From assembly GCA_031291445.1 (NCBI GenBank), contig JARLJA010000143.1, forward strand, positions 1-64,000: DNA of 64,000 bases, written 5' to 3'. The notes under the pieces were generated by a model. It was not told the origin of the DNA. It saw only the letters and a list, made by a program, of their open reading frames with translations, and searched no databases. Source of the DNA: Xanthobacteraceae bacterium. GTDB taxonomy: Bacteria > Pseudomonadota > Alphaproteobacteria > Rhizobiales > Xanthobacteraceae. Of the stretch, positions 37,243 through 45,914 are shown piece after piece; positions within the stretch are counted from its first letter, which is position 1, and the number at the start of each line of letters is the position of its first letter. A program made the position numbers and the translations under genes.

Positions 37243-37560
37243 ATGACCCGGTTCTATTTCGATCTCATGGGCGAACTCTCCGCGACCGACGTGTCGGGGC
37301 TGGAGTGCGCCGACCACAACGAGGCGAAATTGCACGCGGAGTATCTGTCGCGTCGCCTCGATTTCGACAGTCCGAAGCTGGCCCGCCCGGGAAATTTCAT
37401 TTCCGTTCGGGGGCGGGATGGGGAGATCGTTTTCCAGGTCCCGATTCACGCCGGCGGCGGATCTGTGCGGCACTTCCAGGAGCAGATCCGGCCGGATCAA
37501 TACGCAAGCCATCGCTCGCCTCATCGCGCGACGCATTTGCGCGCGGGACGGGGCTACTAG
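37243..37560 (+). CDS. DUF6894-like small protein
   Basis: The 105-residue product starts MTRFYFDLMGELSATDVSGL and continues ECADHNEAKLHAEYLSRRL, a pattern (aromatic strand, short 'D-x-x-G' turn, then an A-rich helix) shared with the protein at 54569-54802. Such proteins occur in many copies in Bradyrhizobium and Methylobacterium relatives; the function is unknown. The C-terminal ~20 residues are basic and disordered-looking and may be lineage-specific. Confidence 0.65.
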   Translation: MTRFYFDLMGELSATDVSGLECADHNEAKLHAEYLSRRLDFDSPKLARPGNFISVRGRDGEIVFQVPIHAGGGSVRHFQEQIRPDQYASHRSPHRATHLRAGRGY

Positions 37561-37624
37561 TGTTCGGTTCTGACATTCGCATCACCTTGCGGCTTGCTCT
37601 TATGCGAATGTCGGATCTACCGCA

Positions 37625-37864
37625 CTAGACGGAATACCTGCGAACCTCCTGCTCCATCAGGCCGAGAGCGTCCAACTCGCTCCTCGACAGCGGTCGATGG
37701 GCTTCAACAATGTCGTCCTGCGCAATGCCGGGATAGCGTTTGACGGCGCCCTCCGCATCTTTTGCGGTCTCCAATCCCGCGACGAGATAGTGCCTGTCCA
37801 GATGAGGAGCGGCCGCGTTGCGAACCTCGACAAGCCAGCCTTTGATCGCGCGTTTGTCACCCAT
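37625..37864 (-). CDS. Small conserved-looking protein, unknown function
   Basis: The 79-residue product (MGDKRAIKGWLVEVRNAAAP, then HYLVAGLETAKDAEGAVKRY) has a balanced, folded-protein composition with alternating strands and helices. A segment like LSRSELDALGLMEQEVRRY closes it. It appears to be a small soluble alpha/beta protein common in rhizobial genomes; no function can be inferred. Confidence 0.5.
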   Translation of the reverse strand: MGDKRAIKGWLVEVRNAAAPHLDRHYLVAGLETAKDAEGAVKRYPGIAQDDIVEAHRPLSRSELDALGLMEQEVRRYSV

Positions 37865-37992
37865 CCGGAAATCCTGTTGTCCTGTGGGCCTGTTTCAAGA
37901 AACATAGTCCGCGTCGTTCGCGTCCGTTCCAGCGGTTCGCCAAAATGCCGCATCCGACACCGCGCTCCGCTCCAATCCAGCGCTCCGCTTCA

Positions 37993-38175
37993 ATGATGTA
38001 CTTTGTCTGGATCAAAGGGTTGCGAGGACCAACTCCTCAGAAATGGACCCGGTTCGAGAAGGACAGGGGCCGGGAGTATCTCGTGGGCTGGGAAATTCCC
38101 CCGGACCTGGAGCATCTGTCGCTGCGGCAACTCGCGGCGCTTTTCCCGGCACCACCGATCAATGACGACATCTGA
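37993..38175 (+). CDS. Small protein, unknown function
   Basis: This frame of about 60 residues begins MMYFVWIKGLRGPTPQKWTR and ends LSLRQLAALFPAPPINDDI. It has a credible small-protein composition, but the ribosome-binding site is poor. It precedes the boxB regulatory region on the same strand. No family recognised. Confidence 0.4.
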   Translation: MMYFVWIKGLRGPTPQKWTRFEKDRGREYLVGWEIPPDLEHLSLRQLAALFPAPPINDDI

Positions 38176-38342
38176 AGCGAAGCCGGATCTGCGTTCGCCG
38201 CCATGCCGCCGCCAGCTGGGACTGGCGCTGGCGGTCACGGTCGGCATTCTTGTCGACGATTCGACGGCGCCGATGGCCCCATCGCGGGTAGGCGTCGCCG
38301 TCTTGATCTGAGGCGATCGACATCGCCATCAGTGTAATATAC

Positions 38343-38370
38343 TGCAATGATATTGCGAGCGATTTGCAAT
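38343..38370. promoter_or_regulatory. Inverted repeat with TGCA boxes upstream of boxB
   Basis: GCAAT (38344-38348) and ATTGC (38352-38356) form an inverted repeat, and a further TTGCAAT follows at 38364-38370. TGCA occurs at 38343-38346 and 38365-38368, two helical turns apart. BoxR/BzdR-type regulators of benzoate genes use TGCA-containing operators, so this may be such a site; the assignment is inference. Confidence 0.4.
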
Positions 38371-38392
38371 AATGATGAATATTTCAGCTTTA

Positions 38393-38414
38393 ATTTGGAA
38401 TATTAATTCCAAAT
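38393..38414. promoter_or_regulatory. Palindromic operator candidate upstream of boxB
   Basis: ATTTGGAAT and ATTCCAAAT are perfect nine-base inverted arms separated by ATTA. The site lies 88 bases upstream of boxB in an unusually AT-rich stretch (38335-38442), with TTGACT four bases downstream. It has the look of a dimeric repressor or activator site. The remainder of the gap 38176-38501 shows nothing else. Confidence 0.6.
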
Positions 38415-38501
38415 CCCTTGACTAATATGAATTATATCTCATGATCCCGGCCGCAACGAGGCCGCGCTCGATCCGGCCTCGGCATCTGGAGGAGACAGGA
38501 C

Positions 38502-40010
38502 ATGAGCACCGCCGAGACTGCGACCGAAGCTCACTTGATCGAAGCGCCGGAGGCGATCCACGCCGACCACTTCGTGGAAGTCAGCTATGACGACGCCATT
38601 CCCAACAACGTCGACCTGTCGTCGGACAAGCAACTCCTGCGCGCGCTCGAGACCTGGCACCCCAAATACCTCGAATGGTGGAAGGACATGGGGCCGGAGG
38701 GCTATCAGCAGTCCGACGTCTATCTGCGCACCGCGGTCGGGGTCGATCCCGGCGGCTGGGCCAAGTTCGATCACGTCAAGATGCCGCTGTATCGCTGGGG
38801 CATCCTGCTCGCGCCCAAGGTCGAGGGCCGGACCATTCCGTTCGGGCGTCACAAGGGCGAGCCGGCGTGGCAGGAGGTGCCCGGCGAGTACCGCGCGCTG
38901 CTGCGCCGCCTCATCGTCGTGCAGGGCGACACCGAACCCGCCTCGGTCGAGCAGCAGCGCTACCTCGGCGCCACCGCGCCCAGCCTCTACGACATGCGCA
39001 ACCTGTTCCAGGTCAACGTCGAGGAGGGCCGCCACCTCTGGGCGATGGTCTACCTGCTGGTCAAGTATTTCGGCCGGGACGGCCGCGAGGAGGCCGAGGC
39101 CCTGCTGCGGCGGCGCAGCGGCGAGCAGGACAATCCGCGCATTCTCGGCGCCTTCAACGAGCGCACGCCCGACTGGCTGTCGTTCTTCATGTTCACCTTC
39201 TTCACCGACCGCGACGGCAAGATGCAGCTCGCCGCGCTCGCCGAAAGCGGCTTCGACCCGCTGTCGCGCAGCTGCCGCTTCATGCTGACGGAAGAGGCCC
39301 ATCACCTGTTCGTCGGCGAGACCGGCGTGCAGCGCACCATCGAAGCGACCTGCGCGGCCATGAACAAGGCCGGCATCACCGACCCTTGCGACGTCGACGC
39401 GATCCGCAAGCTCGGCGTCGTCGACCTGCCGCTGCTGCAGCGCAAGGCCAACTTCCACATGTCGGTGACCCGCGACCTGTTCGGCGGCGAGATCTCGTCC
39501 AACGCTGCCGACGCGTTCTCCACCGGCCTGAAGGGCCGCTTCAACGAGGCCAAGCTGACCGGCGACGACCATGTCCTGACCGACGCGACCTATCCGGTGA
39601 CGCGCGTGGTCGACGGCAAGCTGGTGGTCGAGCCGGTGCCGGCGCTGCGCGCCATCAACAGCCGGCTGCTCGACGACTACATCGCCGACTGCCAGGGCGG
39701 CATCAACCGCTGGAACAAGGTGATCGAGAAGGCTGGCATCGGCTTCAGGTTCGCCCAACCCCACAAGGGCTTCAACCGCAGGATCGGCGAGTTCGCCGGC
39801 CATCGCATCAGCCCCGCCGGCGAACTGCTGACCGAGGCGCAGTGGCAGGCGAAGTGCGGCGAATGGCTGCCCAACGACGACGACATGACGTTCATCAACT
39901 CGTTGATGAAGCCGTGCCACGAGCGCGGCAAATACGCCAGCTGGATCGCGCCGCCGCGGGTCGGCATCAACAACCAGCCCGGCGACTTCGAATACGTCAG
40001 GATCGACTAG
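38502..40010 (+). CDS. boxB: Benzoyl-CoA 2,3-epoxidase, catalytic subunit BoxB
   Basis: This di-iron monooxygenase adds O2-derived oxygen to benzoyl-CoA, giving the 2,3-epoxide, in the aerobic CoA-dependent (box) benzoate route; electrons come from BoxA. The 502-residue protein has the expected length. Iron ligands are visible in VNVEEGRHLWAMVYLL and in FMLTEEAHHLFVGETG (ExxH pairs). Other family segments are SFFMFTFFTDRDGKMQL, NFHMSVTRDLFGGEISSNAA and the C-terminal WIAPPRVGINNQPGDFEYVR. boxA and boxC, its usual partners, are not in this window, so either they lie elsewhere or this is an extra copy. Two operator-like palindromes lie upstream. Confidence 0.93.
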   Translation: MSTAETATEAHLIEAPEAIHADHFVEVSYDDAIPNNVDLSSDKQLLRALETWHPKYLEWWKDMGPEGYQQSDVYLRTAVGVDPGGWAKFDHVKMPLYRWGILLAPKVEGRTIPFGRHKGEPAWQEVPGEYRALLRRLIVVQGDTEPASVEQQRYLGATAPSLYDMRNLFQVNVEEGRHLWAMVYLLVKYFGRDGREEAEALLRRRSGEQDNPRILGAFNERTPDWLSFFMFTFFTDRDGKMQLAALAESGFDPLSRSCRFMLTEEAHHLFVGETGVQRTIEATCAAMNKAGITDPCDVDAIRKLGVVDLPLLQRKANFHMSVTRDLFGGEISSNAADAFSTGLKGRFNEAKLTGDDHVLTDATYPVTRVVDGKLVVEPVPALRAINSRLLDDYIADCQGGINRWNKVIEKAGIGFRFAQPHKGFNRRIGEFAGHRISPAGELLTEAQWQAKCGEWLPNDDDMTFINSLMKPCHERGKYASWIAPPRVGINNQPGDFEYVRID

Positions 40011-40054
40011 CGCGGCGTCGTACTGGTCGCGCCCATCGCAACGTCAGCCGCGGC

Positions 40055-41896
40055 TCAACGGCGTGATCGCCCCGCGGCGACTTCCACCGCGAGCGCTCGC
40101 CTGACGCGGTCGATCACCGGCTCCCACCGCCGCTCGGCGCCTTGCCGGAACAACCTTGCGCTCGGGTACCAGGGGCTGTCCTCGCGGTCGAGGAGCCAAC
40201 GCCAATCGGGCACGAACGGCAACAGGATCCAGACCGGTCGTCGGAGGGCGCCCGCCAGGTGCGCCGCGCTGGTGTCGACCGTGATCACCAGGTCGAGGTC
40301 CGCGATCACCGCGGCGGTGTCCGAGAAGTCGGCGAAAAACCGCCCCGCCATCACGCAATTGCCCTGCGTGCGCAAGGCTGCGTCGTCTCCCTCCCGCAGC
40401 TCCGTCTGCAGACTGACGAACGTCGCCTCGCAGTCGAACAGCGGTTGCAGGGTTTCGAGCGGGATCGAGCGGTTGCGGTCGTTGGCGTGGCGCGCGTTTC
40501 CCGACCACACGACGCCGATCTTCGGCCTGTCGTCGGTCCCGAGGCGCTCGCGCCATGCCGCGGAAGCGGCCGGGGCCGACAGATAGGGCGTCCGCGCCGG
40601 GATGCCGTCCAGGGTCGTGCCGAACGCGAGCGGCAGGCTCGACAGCGGGCAGTGCACGTCGAAGTCGGGCAGAGGCTCGTCCCTGCCGACGCACTGCGAG
40701 ATGCCGTCCATGGCGGCGATCAGGGTTCGCAGCGGCGTCTGCACCTTTGCGACGACGCGCGCTCCGCGGGCGGCAAGCATCGGGATATAGCGGGCGAAAT
40801 GGATGGTATCGCCGAGACCCAGGTCGGCATGAACGAGGATGGTCCTGCCCCCCAGGGGCGTGTCGCCGAGCCACAGCGGCTGCGCGAAGGTCGGCGGGAC
40901 GATGCCGAGCGCGGGCACCCTCAGGCGCCACTCCGCCTCGGCGAAGCCGCCGGGGAGGTCGCCGGTCAGAAGCCGCAGCGTCGCCTCGTTCCAGTGCGCG
41001 AGGGCATCGTCGGGACGGATGTCCCGGGCCTCGGCGTAGCTCGCGAGTGCCTCGTCGAAACGCGCCAGGTCCTGCAGCGCGAGACCGCGGTTGACCACCG
41101 CCTCGACGTAGCCGGGCTGGAGCGCCGCCGCGCGCGTGAAGCAGGCCAGGGCCTCGTCGAGCCGCCCCATGGCTCTGAGCGCCGAACCGCAGCTGTTCAC
41201 GACCTCGGCGAGGTCCGGCGCCAGCGCCAGGGCTCGCTGGAAGCTCGCCAGTGCCTCGTCGACGCGCTTCAGCTCGAGCAGCGCGAGACCGCGGTTATTG
41301 AGCGCGCCGACATCGTCCGGCGCGACCGCGAGCAGCCGGTCGTAATCGGCGACCGCCGCTTCGAAGCGGCCGAGGTACAGCAGGGTTTCGCCGCGATGTA
41401 TGAGCGCGGCGGCCAGATCGGGCTGGATCGCCAGCGCCGCCCCGAACGCGGCGACGGCATCCTCCCGCCGCTGCAGGGACAGCAAGGTGAGCCCGCGATT
41501 GACGTGCGCTTCGGGATAGTCGGGCTTGAGGCGCAGCGCCTTGTCGCACGTCGCCAGCGCCTCCTCGCCCCTCTGCTGGTTGCGAAGCGCGAGGCCGAGA
41601 TTGGTGTGGTACAGCGGATTGCGCGGGTCGCACGCGATCGCCTGCCGAATGAACGACTCGGCCTGGCCCGGCTGCTCGTCGAGGAAACTGACCCCGAGCA
41701 GGTGCAGCGCATCCGCCTGGCGCGGGTCGACCGCCAGCACGAAGCGGTAGGTCTCGCGGGCCTCCTGCAGATGTCCGGCAAGGTGCCGGTTCAGGCCGGC
41801 GGCGAGCAGGTCCGCCACCTGCGGCGTGCCGGTGCCGATCTGGTGTCGCTGGTCGACGCGCCGCTTCTTGTGAATCATCGCGTCATGATAGGCCAT
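40055..41896 (-). CDS. TPR protein with glycosyltransferase-like C-terminus
   Basis: Residues ~30-325 of this 613-residue protein contain about eight tetratricopeptide repeats (for example PLYHTNLGLALRNQQRGEEA, VGALNNRGLALLELKRVDEA). Residues ~340-600 resemble the GT-B-like (GT9/GT41-related) domain often fused to such repeats: TILVHADLGLGDTIHFARYI, GVVWSGNARHANDRNRSIPL, and LVITVDTSAAHLAGALRRPV. It may glycosylate a protein or polysaccharide. An ATG at 41878 is an alternative start. It converges on boxB with a 44-base gap and diverges from the methyltransferase fusion gene. Confidence 0.8.
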   Translation of the reverse strand: MAYHDAMIHKKRRVDQRHQIGTGTPQVADLLAAGLNRHLAGHLQEARETYRFVLAVDPRQADALHLLGVSFLDEQPGQAESFIRQAIACDPRNPLYHTNLGLALRNQQRGEEALATCDKALRLKPDYPEAHVNRGLTLLSLQRREDAVAAFGAALAIQPDLAAALIHRGETLLYLGRFEAAVADYDRLLAVAPDDVGALNNRGLALLELKRVDEALASFQRALALAPDLAEVVNSCGSALRAMGRLDEALACFTRAAALQPGYVEAVVNRGLALQDLARFDEALASYAEARDIRPDDALAHWNEATLRLLTGDLPGGFAEAEWRLRVPALGIVPPTFAQPLWLGDTPLGGRTILVHADLGLGDTIHFARYIPMLAARGARVVAKVQTPLRTLIAAMDGISQCVGRDEPLPDFDVHCPLSSLPLAFGTTLDGIPARTPYLSAPAASAAWRERLGTDDRPKIGVVWSGNARHANDRNRSIPLETLQPLFDCEATFVSLQTELREGDDAALRTQGNCVMAGRFFADFSDTAAVIADLDLVITVDTSAAHLAGALRRPVWILLPFVPDWRWLLDREDSPWYPSARLFRQGAERRWEPVIDRVRRALAVEVAAGRSRR

Positions 41897-42108
41897 CGGC
41901 CTGTTGCAGGCCAGCGCCTGGGCGCCCCCGGACCGTCGTGCGGCCGCCGACCAAACCGCCGCCCGGAGTCGGGAATGTCCGCGGTCGCGACCGGGTCACG
42001 CCGCCCTGCGCCGTCTGCGATTGACCTCGATTCGGCGCGGTGGTCTCATCGCGGACGGCGATTCGCCGCCGCGCGGTCGGCGCGCCTCGATCAACCCAGG
42101 AGACGGCG

Positions 42109-43470
42109 ATGGTCCGGATAGACCGTGATCAGGCGCTCGCGCGAAAGACCGACACGGCGCGCTGGTCCGATCCAGCTTCGCTGGAGTCGGCATGGGACGC
42201 GCGCGCCGAGCTCGCCGCGCAATTCGTTCCGGCCGGTGCCCATGTCCTCGATCTCGGCTGTGGGGCCATGGCGCTGCAGCGCTTTCTGCCTCATGGATGC
42301 AGCTATCGCGGCTGCGATCTGGTCGCGCGGGATGCAAAGACGATCGTCTGCGACTTCAACGCCGGCCAGTTTCCAGCCGAGGCCGCCTCCGACGCGGACA
42401 TCATCACGATGCTGGGTGTTCTGGAATACGTCAACGACGTCGAGACCTTCTTCGCGCGGCTGCGCGCGAGCCGGCGCGACGTGGTCCTGAGCTATTGTGC
42501 GACCGACCTGTCCGGAACGATCGATCGGCCGTCGCTCGGCTGGCTGACCCATTTCAGTCTTCAGGATCTCGCCGAGCTGTTCGACCGTCACGGCTTCCGC
42601 ATTGCCGCGACGATTCCCGTCGACTCTCTCCAGATGCTGATGCGGTTGACGCCGATCGATCGGATGATTCCAATCAGTCCCTGCAGCGTCGCCGTGATCT
42701 CCTTCAACGACGTCGGCAATTTCGGCGACCGGCTCGGCTACCATATGATCAATGCGCTGCTGCCGAGCGAGGCGACCGTCCACCACCTCACCTTCCGGAC
42801 GCTGGATCGCGCGCGCGACGCCTACGACCTGGTGGTGCTCGGCATCGGCAACAGCATCTACAAGCCCCTGCTCCGCGACGACCTGTTCGACGTCGTGAAG
42901 CGCGGCAAGGCCGCGGTCGGCATCTTCGGCACCCAGTTCCGCGAACTCACGCCGCGGCCGGTCATGGATCGCCTCATCGACCGGCTCGACATCTGGTTCG
43001 CCCGCTACGAGGACGACGTGCTGACATACGGGCGCGGGCGCACGAATGTGGAGCATCTCGGCGATTGGCTCATCGACCAGTTTCCGATGAGTACGCCGAC
43101 CGAGCAAGGCCAGCTCCATATCGGCGACGAGATCCTGAAGGAAATCTCGCTCGACCGGACCATCCAGCACATCCAGCGCTACAAGAGCGTGTTCTCGACC
43201 AGGCTGCATCCGCTGCTGTGCGCGCTCACCTCGGCCGAGACGGTGGCCTACACGGAGCAACCGGCCGGCGGCGAATCGACCCTCGTATCGGGCAAGTTCC
43301 GCAGCATGCTGATCGATGTCTTCGGACGAACCTATCCGGAGAAGACGTTCTTTGCCGTCGATCGCGACGCGGTGGCGCGCTACAAGAAGCGCGTCCACCG
43401 CAACGTCGCCGCCCTGGGGGCGCGGCTCGAGGCGATCCTGCACAACGTGACGGCGGCGCCGCCGATCTGA
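42109..43470 (+). CDS. Methyltransferase-polysaccharide pyruvyl transferase fusion
   Basis: Residues ~25-190 of this 453-residue protein are a class I SAM-dependent methyltransferase (motif I VLDLGCGAMALQRFLP, acidic loop YRGCDLVARDAKT, ADIITMLGVLEYV), similar to MetW/UbiE-like enzymes. Residues ~205-435 look like a polysaccharide pyruvyl transferase domain: SFNDVGNFGDRLGYHMINAL, YDLVVLGIGNSIYKPLL, and SVFSTRLHPLLCALTSAETV. Together they suggest modification of a surface or exported glycan. The ATG at 42109 follows AGGAGA; the longer frame to 42040 has no such site. The divergent TPR-glycosyltransferase gene may act in the same process. Confidence 0.75.
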   Translation: MVRIDRDQALARKTDTARWSDPASLESAWDARAELAAQFVPAGAHVLDLGCGAMALQRFLPHGCSYRGCDLVARDAKTIVCDFNAGQFPAEAASDADIITMLGVLEYVNDVETFFARLRASRRDVVLSYCATDLSGTIDRPSLGWLTHFSLQDLAELFDRHGFRIAATIPVDSLQMLMRLTPIDRMIPISPCSVAVISFNDVGNFGDRLGYHMINALLPSEATVHHLTFRTLDRARDAYDLVVLGIGNSIYKPLLRDDLFDVVKRGKAAVGIFGTQFRELTPRPVMDRLIDRLDIWFARYEDDVLTYGRGRTNVEHLGDWLIDQFPMSTPTEQGQLHIGDEILKEISLDRTIQHIQRYKSVFSTRLHPLLCALTSAETVAYTEQPAGGESTLVSGKFRSMLIDVFGRTYPEKTFFAVDRDAVARYKKRVHRNVAALGARLEAILHNVTAAPPI

Positions 43471-43638
43471 TCATTCCGGCAGTGACGGTCTGCCGGGCGC
43501 ACGGCAATTGTATCGATGTTTCAAATATATAGGACTGAGCCGCGCCTGGGCCGCATCGCCGCCCGATTGACGGACGCTGCACGACAGGCGCTGCCCGGGC
43601 GACCGGAACCGAATATTCACCATTCAGGCCTCAAACTG

Positions 43639-43661
43639 GCCACCACACTAGGGGTGGTGGC
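43639..43661 (+). promoter_or_regulatory. Hairpin over the chemoreceptor ribosome-binding region
   Basis: GCCACCAC and GTGGTGGC form a perfect eight-pair stem with loop ACTAGGG, ending three bases before the ATG. The only Shine-Dalgarno-like sequence (AGGGG) is split between loop and stem, so the structure may limit translation. Confidence 0.45.
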
Positions 43662-43664
43662 GCC

Positions 43665-45758
43665 ATGCTCAATCGTTTGACTATCTCCACATTGCTCGCG
43701 TCGGTCATTGCCGTCATGGCGGCCTGCGTCGTGATCCTTCTCGCCATGACCGCGTGGGAATCCTGGGGACGGCTTCAGGCCGCCGGTCGCGTGTCGGTGA
43801 TCGCGGAGGTCTCGGGAAGCGCCTTCAAGGCGATGCACAATCTGCGCAACGATCGGGCCAACACCACCCAGACGCTGGTCGGGGACCCGGCCATCGACAC
43901 CGCGACCGAGGAGCTGCTTCGCGGCTTTCGCGATGCCGAGAACGCGGCGATGAAGTCGGTGGTCGACCTCGGCGCCACGGTGGAGTTCCCCGATCGCGCG
44001 ACGCTGCTTCCCGAGCTGGCGCGCGCCATGGAGACGCTGAGGGCGCTGCAGGCCGAATCCTGGGAGGCCATGAAAAGGCCGAAAGCGTCGCGGCGTCCGG
44101 AACTGGCGAAGGACTATCCGGAGACGGCGACGGCGCTGCTGGCGACGCTGGACAAGCTGTCCACGCAGCTGACGGCGGCGGCCAGCCACGCCGATGCCGT
44201 GGTCGACCAGATGCTGGCGATCAAGCAACTCGCCTGGCTGGTCCGCGACACCAGCGGTCAATCCGCCTTGCTGCTCTCGAACGGACTGATGGCCGGTCAC
44301 CTGGCGCCGGACGCGCGCGAGAAGTTCGCGAAACTCGGCAGTGGTGCGGCCTATGTCTGGAAATCCCTGGAGACCCTGGTTGCCGGAACGCAACTGCCGC
44401 CCAGCCTCGTCGAGGCGATGGCGGGGGTGAAGAAGGCCTATTTCGACCCCGACTATCTCGCGGTCTCCGACCGCCTGCTGAATGCGGCGATCGCCGGCGA
44501 GAAATCCGGCCCCGAGGCGGACGAATGGAGGACCGGCGCGATCGGTCATTTGTCCGCCGCCGTGGTGCTGGCCGAGCGCGCGCTGGAGGAAGCGAAGCGC
44601 CACACCGCGGCGCTGCAGTCCTCGGCGCGGCAGTCGCTGATCCTGAACCTGACCTTGCTGGCGCTGGCGCTGGCGCTCGCGATCGGGAGCATGATGATCA
44701 TCGCCCGTCGCGTCATCACGCCGCTGCACGCCATGCGCGACGGCATGCTCAAGGTCGCCGGCGGCGACCTGTCGGTCGACGTCGGCTACGCCGAGCGGCG
44801 CGACGAGATCGGTGCGCTCGCCGGGGCGCTCGCCATCTTCAAGCAGCAGGCGGTCGAGAAGGCGCGCATCGAGCAGCAGGAACGCGAGCGCAATGCCGGC
44901 GCCATGGCGCGGCAGCAGGCCGTCGAGCGCTATATCGGCGAATTCGAGGGCCAGGTGCGCGGGGCGCTGGAGCAGCTCGGCGACGCGTCCAACCAGATGC
45001 GCGCCACCTCGGAAGACATGTCGGCGGTGTCCGCCCAGACCAACACGGGCGTCCAGGTCGCGGCCAAGGCCTCGGGCGAGGCCTCGATGAACGTGCAGAG
45101 CGTCGCCTCCGCCGCGGAGGAACTGAGCGCGTCGATCAGCGATATCTCGCGGCAGGCATCGCATGCCGCCGGGATCGCCAGCCGCGCCGTCAACCAGGCG
45201 CGGGCGACCGACGGCACCGTCCAGGGCCTGGCCAAGACCGCCAACCGGATCGGCGAGGTGGTCGGCCTGATCAACGATATCGCGTCGCAGACCAACCTGC
45301 TGGCGCTGAACGCGACCATCGAGGCGGCCCGCGCCGGCGAGGCCGGCCGCGGCTTCGCGGTGGTGGCGTCCGAGGTCAAGTCGCTCGCCAGCCAGACCGC
45401 CAAGGCGACCGAGGACATCTCCGAGCAGATCGCCGATATCCAGAAGGTCGCCGGCGAGGCCATCGCGGCGATCCAGGCGATCGGCGGCATCATCGGCGAG
45501 GTCAACGAGGTCGCAACCGCGATCGCCGCGGCGGTGGAGGAGCAGGGCGCAGCGACCCAGGAAATCACCCGCAGCACCCAGCAGGCGGCTCAGGGCACCA
45601 AGAACGTGTCCGACAACATCATCGGCGTCAGCGCCGGCGCCGACGCGGCCGGCGTGGCGGCGCAAAACGTGAAGTCCGCATCCCAGCTGCTGGGCGCCCA
45701 GACCCAGCAGCTGCGCGGCCAGGTCGATGAATTCCTCGGCAAGATCCGCGCGGCCTAG
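43665..45758 (+). CDS. Methyl-accepting chemotaxis protein
   Basis: This 697-residue transmembrane receptor has TM1 at about residues 9-29 and a ~300-residue periplasmic sensor of helical type (residues ~30-325). TM2 is at about 326-350 ([22 protein letters not shown]), then HAMP ([20 protein letters not shown]). The cytoplasmic signalling hairpin contains the CheW/CheA-contact tip [20 protein letters not shown] and the adjacent [17 protein letters not shown]. There is no C-terminal CheR-binding pentapeptide. The ligand is unknown; the location next to an aromatic-acid transporter makes an aromatic attractant possible (inference). Confidence 0.92.
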   Translation: MLNRLTISTLLASVIAVMAACVVILLAMTAWESWGRLQAAGRVSVIAEVSGSAFKAMHNLRNDRANTTQTLVGDPAIDTATEELLRGFRDAENAAMKSVVDLGATVEFPDRATLLPELARAMETLRALQAESWEAMKRPKASRRPELAKDYPETATALLATLDKLSTQLTAAASHADAVVDQMLAIKQLAWLVRDTSGQSALLLSNGLMAGHLAPDAREKFAKLGSGAAYVWKSLETLVAGTQLPPSLVEAMAGVKKAYFDPDYLAVSDRLLNAAIAGEKSGPEADEWRTGAIGHLSAAVVLAERALEEAKRHTAALQSSARQSLILNLTLLALALALAIGSMMIIARRVITPLHAMRDGMLKVAGGDLSVDVGYAERRDEIGALAGALAIFKQQAVEKARIEQQERERNAGAMARQQAVERYIGEFEGQVRGALEQLGDASNQMRATSEDMSAVSAQTNTGVQVAAKASGEASMNVQSVASAAEELSASISDISRQASHAAGIASRAVNQARATDGTVQGLAKTANRIGEVVGLINDIASQTNLLALNATIEAARAGEAGRGFAVVASEVKSLASQTAKATEDISEQIADIQKVAGEAIAAIQAIGGIIGEVNEVATAIAAAVEEQGAATQEITRSTQQAAQGTKNVSDNIIGVSAGADAAGVAAQNVKSASQLLGAQTQQLRGQVDEFLGKIRAA

Positions 45759-45914
45759 TCCGGCGTCGAGGATTTGACTGTCGCTGAAGGGCTGCGGCCG
45801 GGGGGCTTCCATGCCGACGCCCCCCTTGCCGCGTGCCGGTCTTTCCTGAAATCCTCCTGAACCCGGGTGCGCGGCTTGCACGGCCGCGACCGGTTTGATG
45901 GGCTGAGGATCGAC

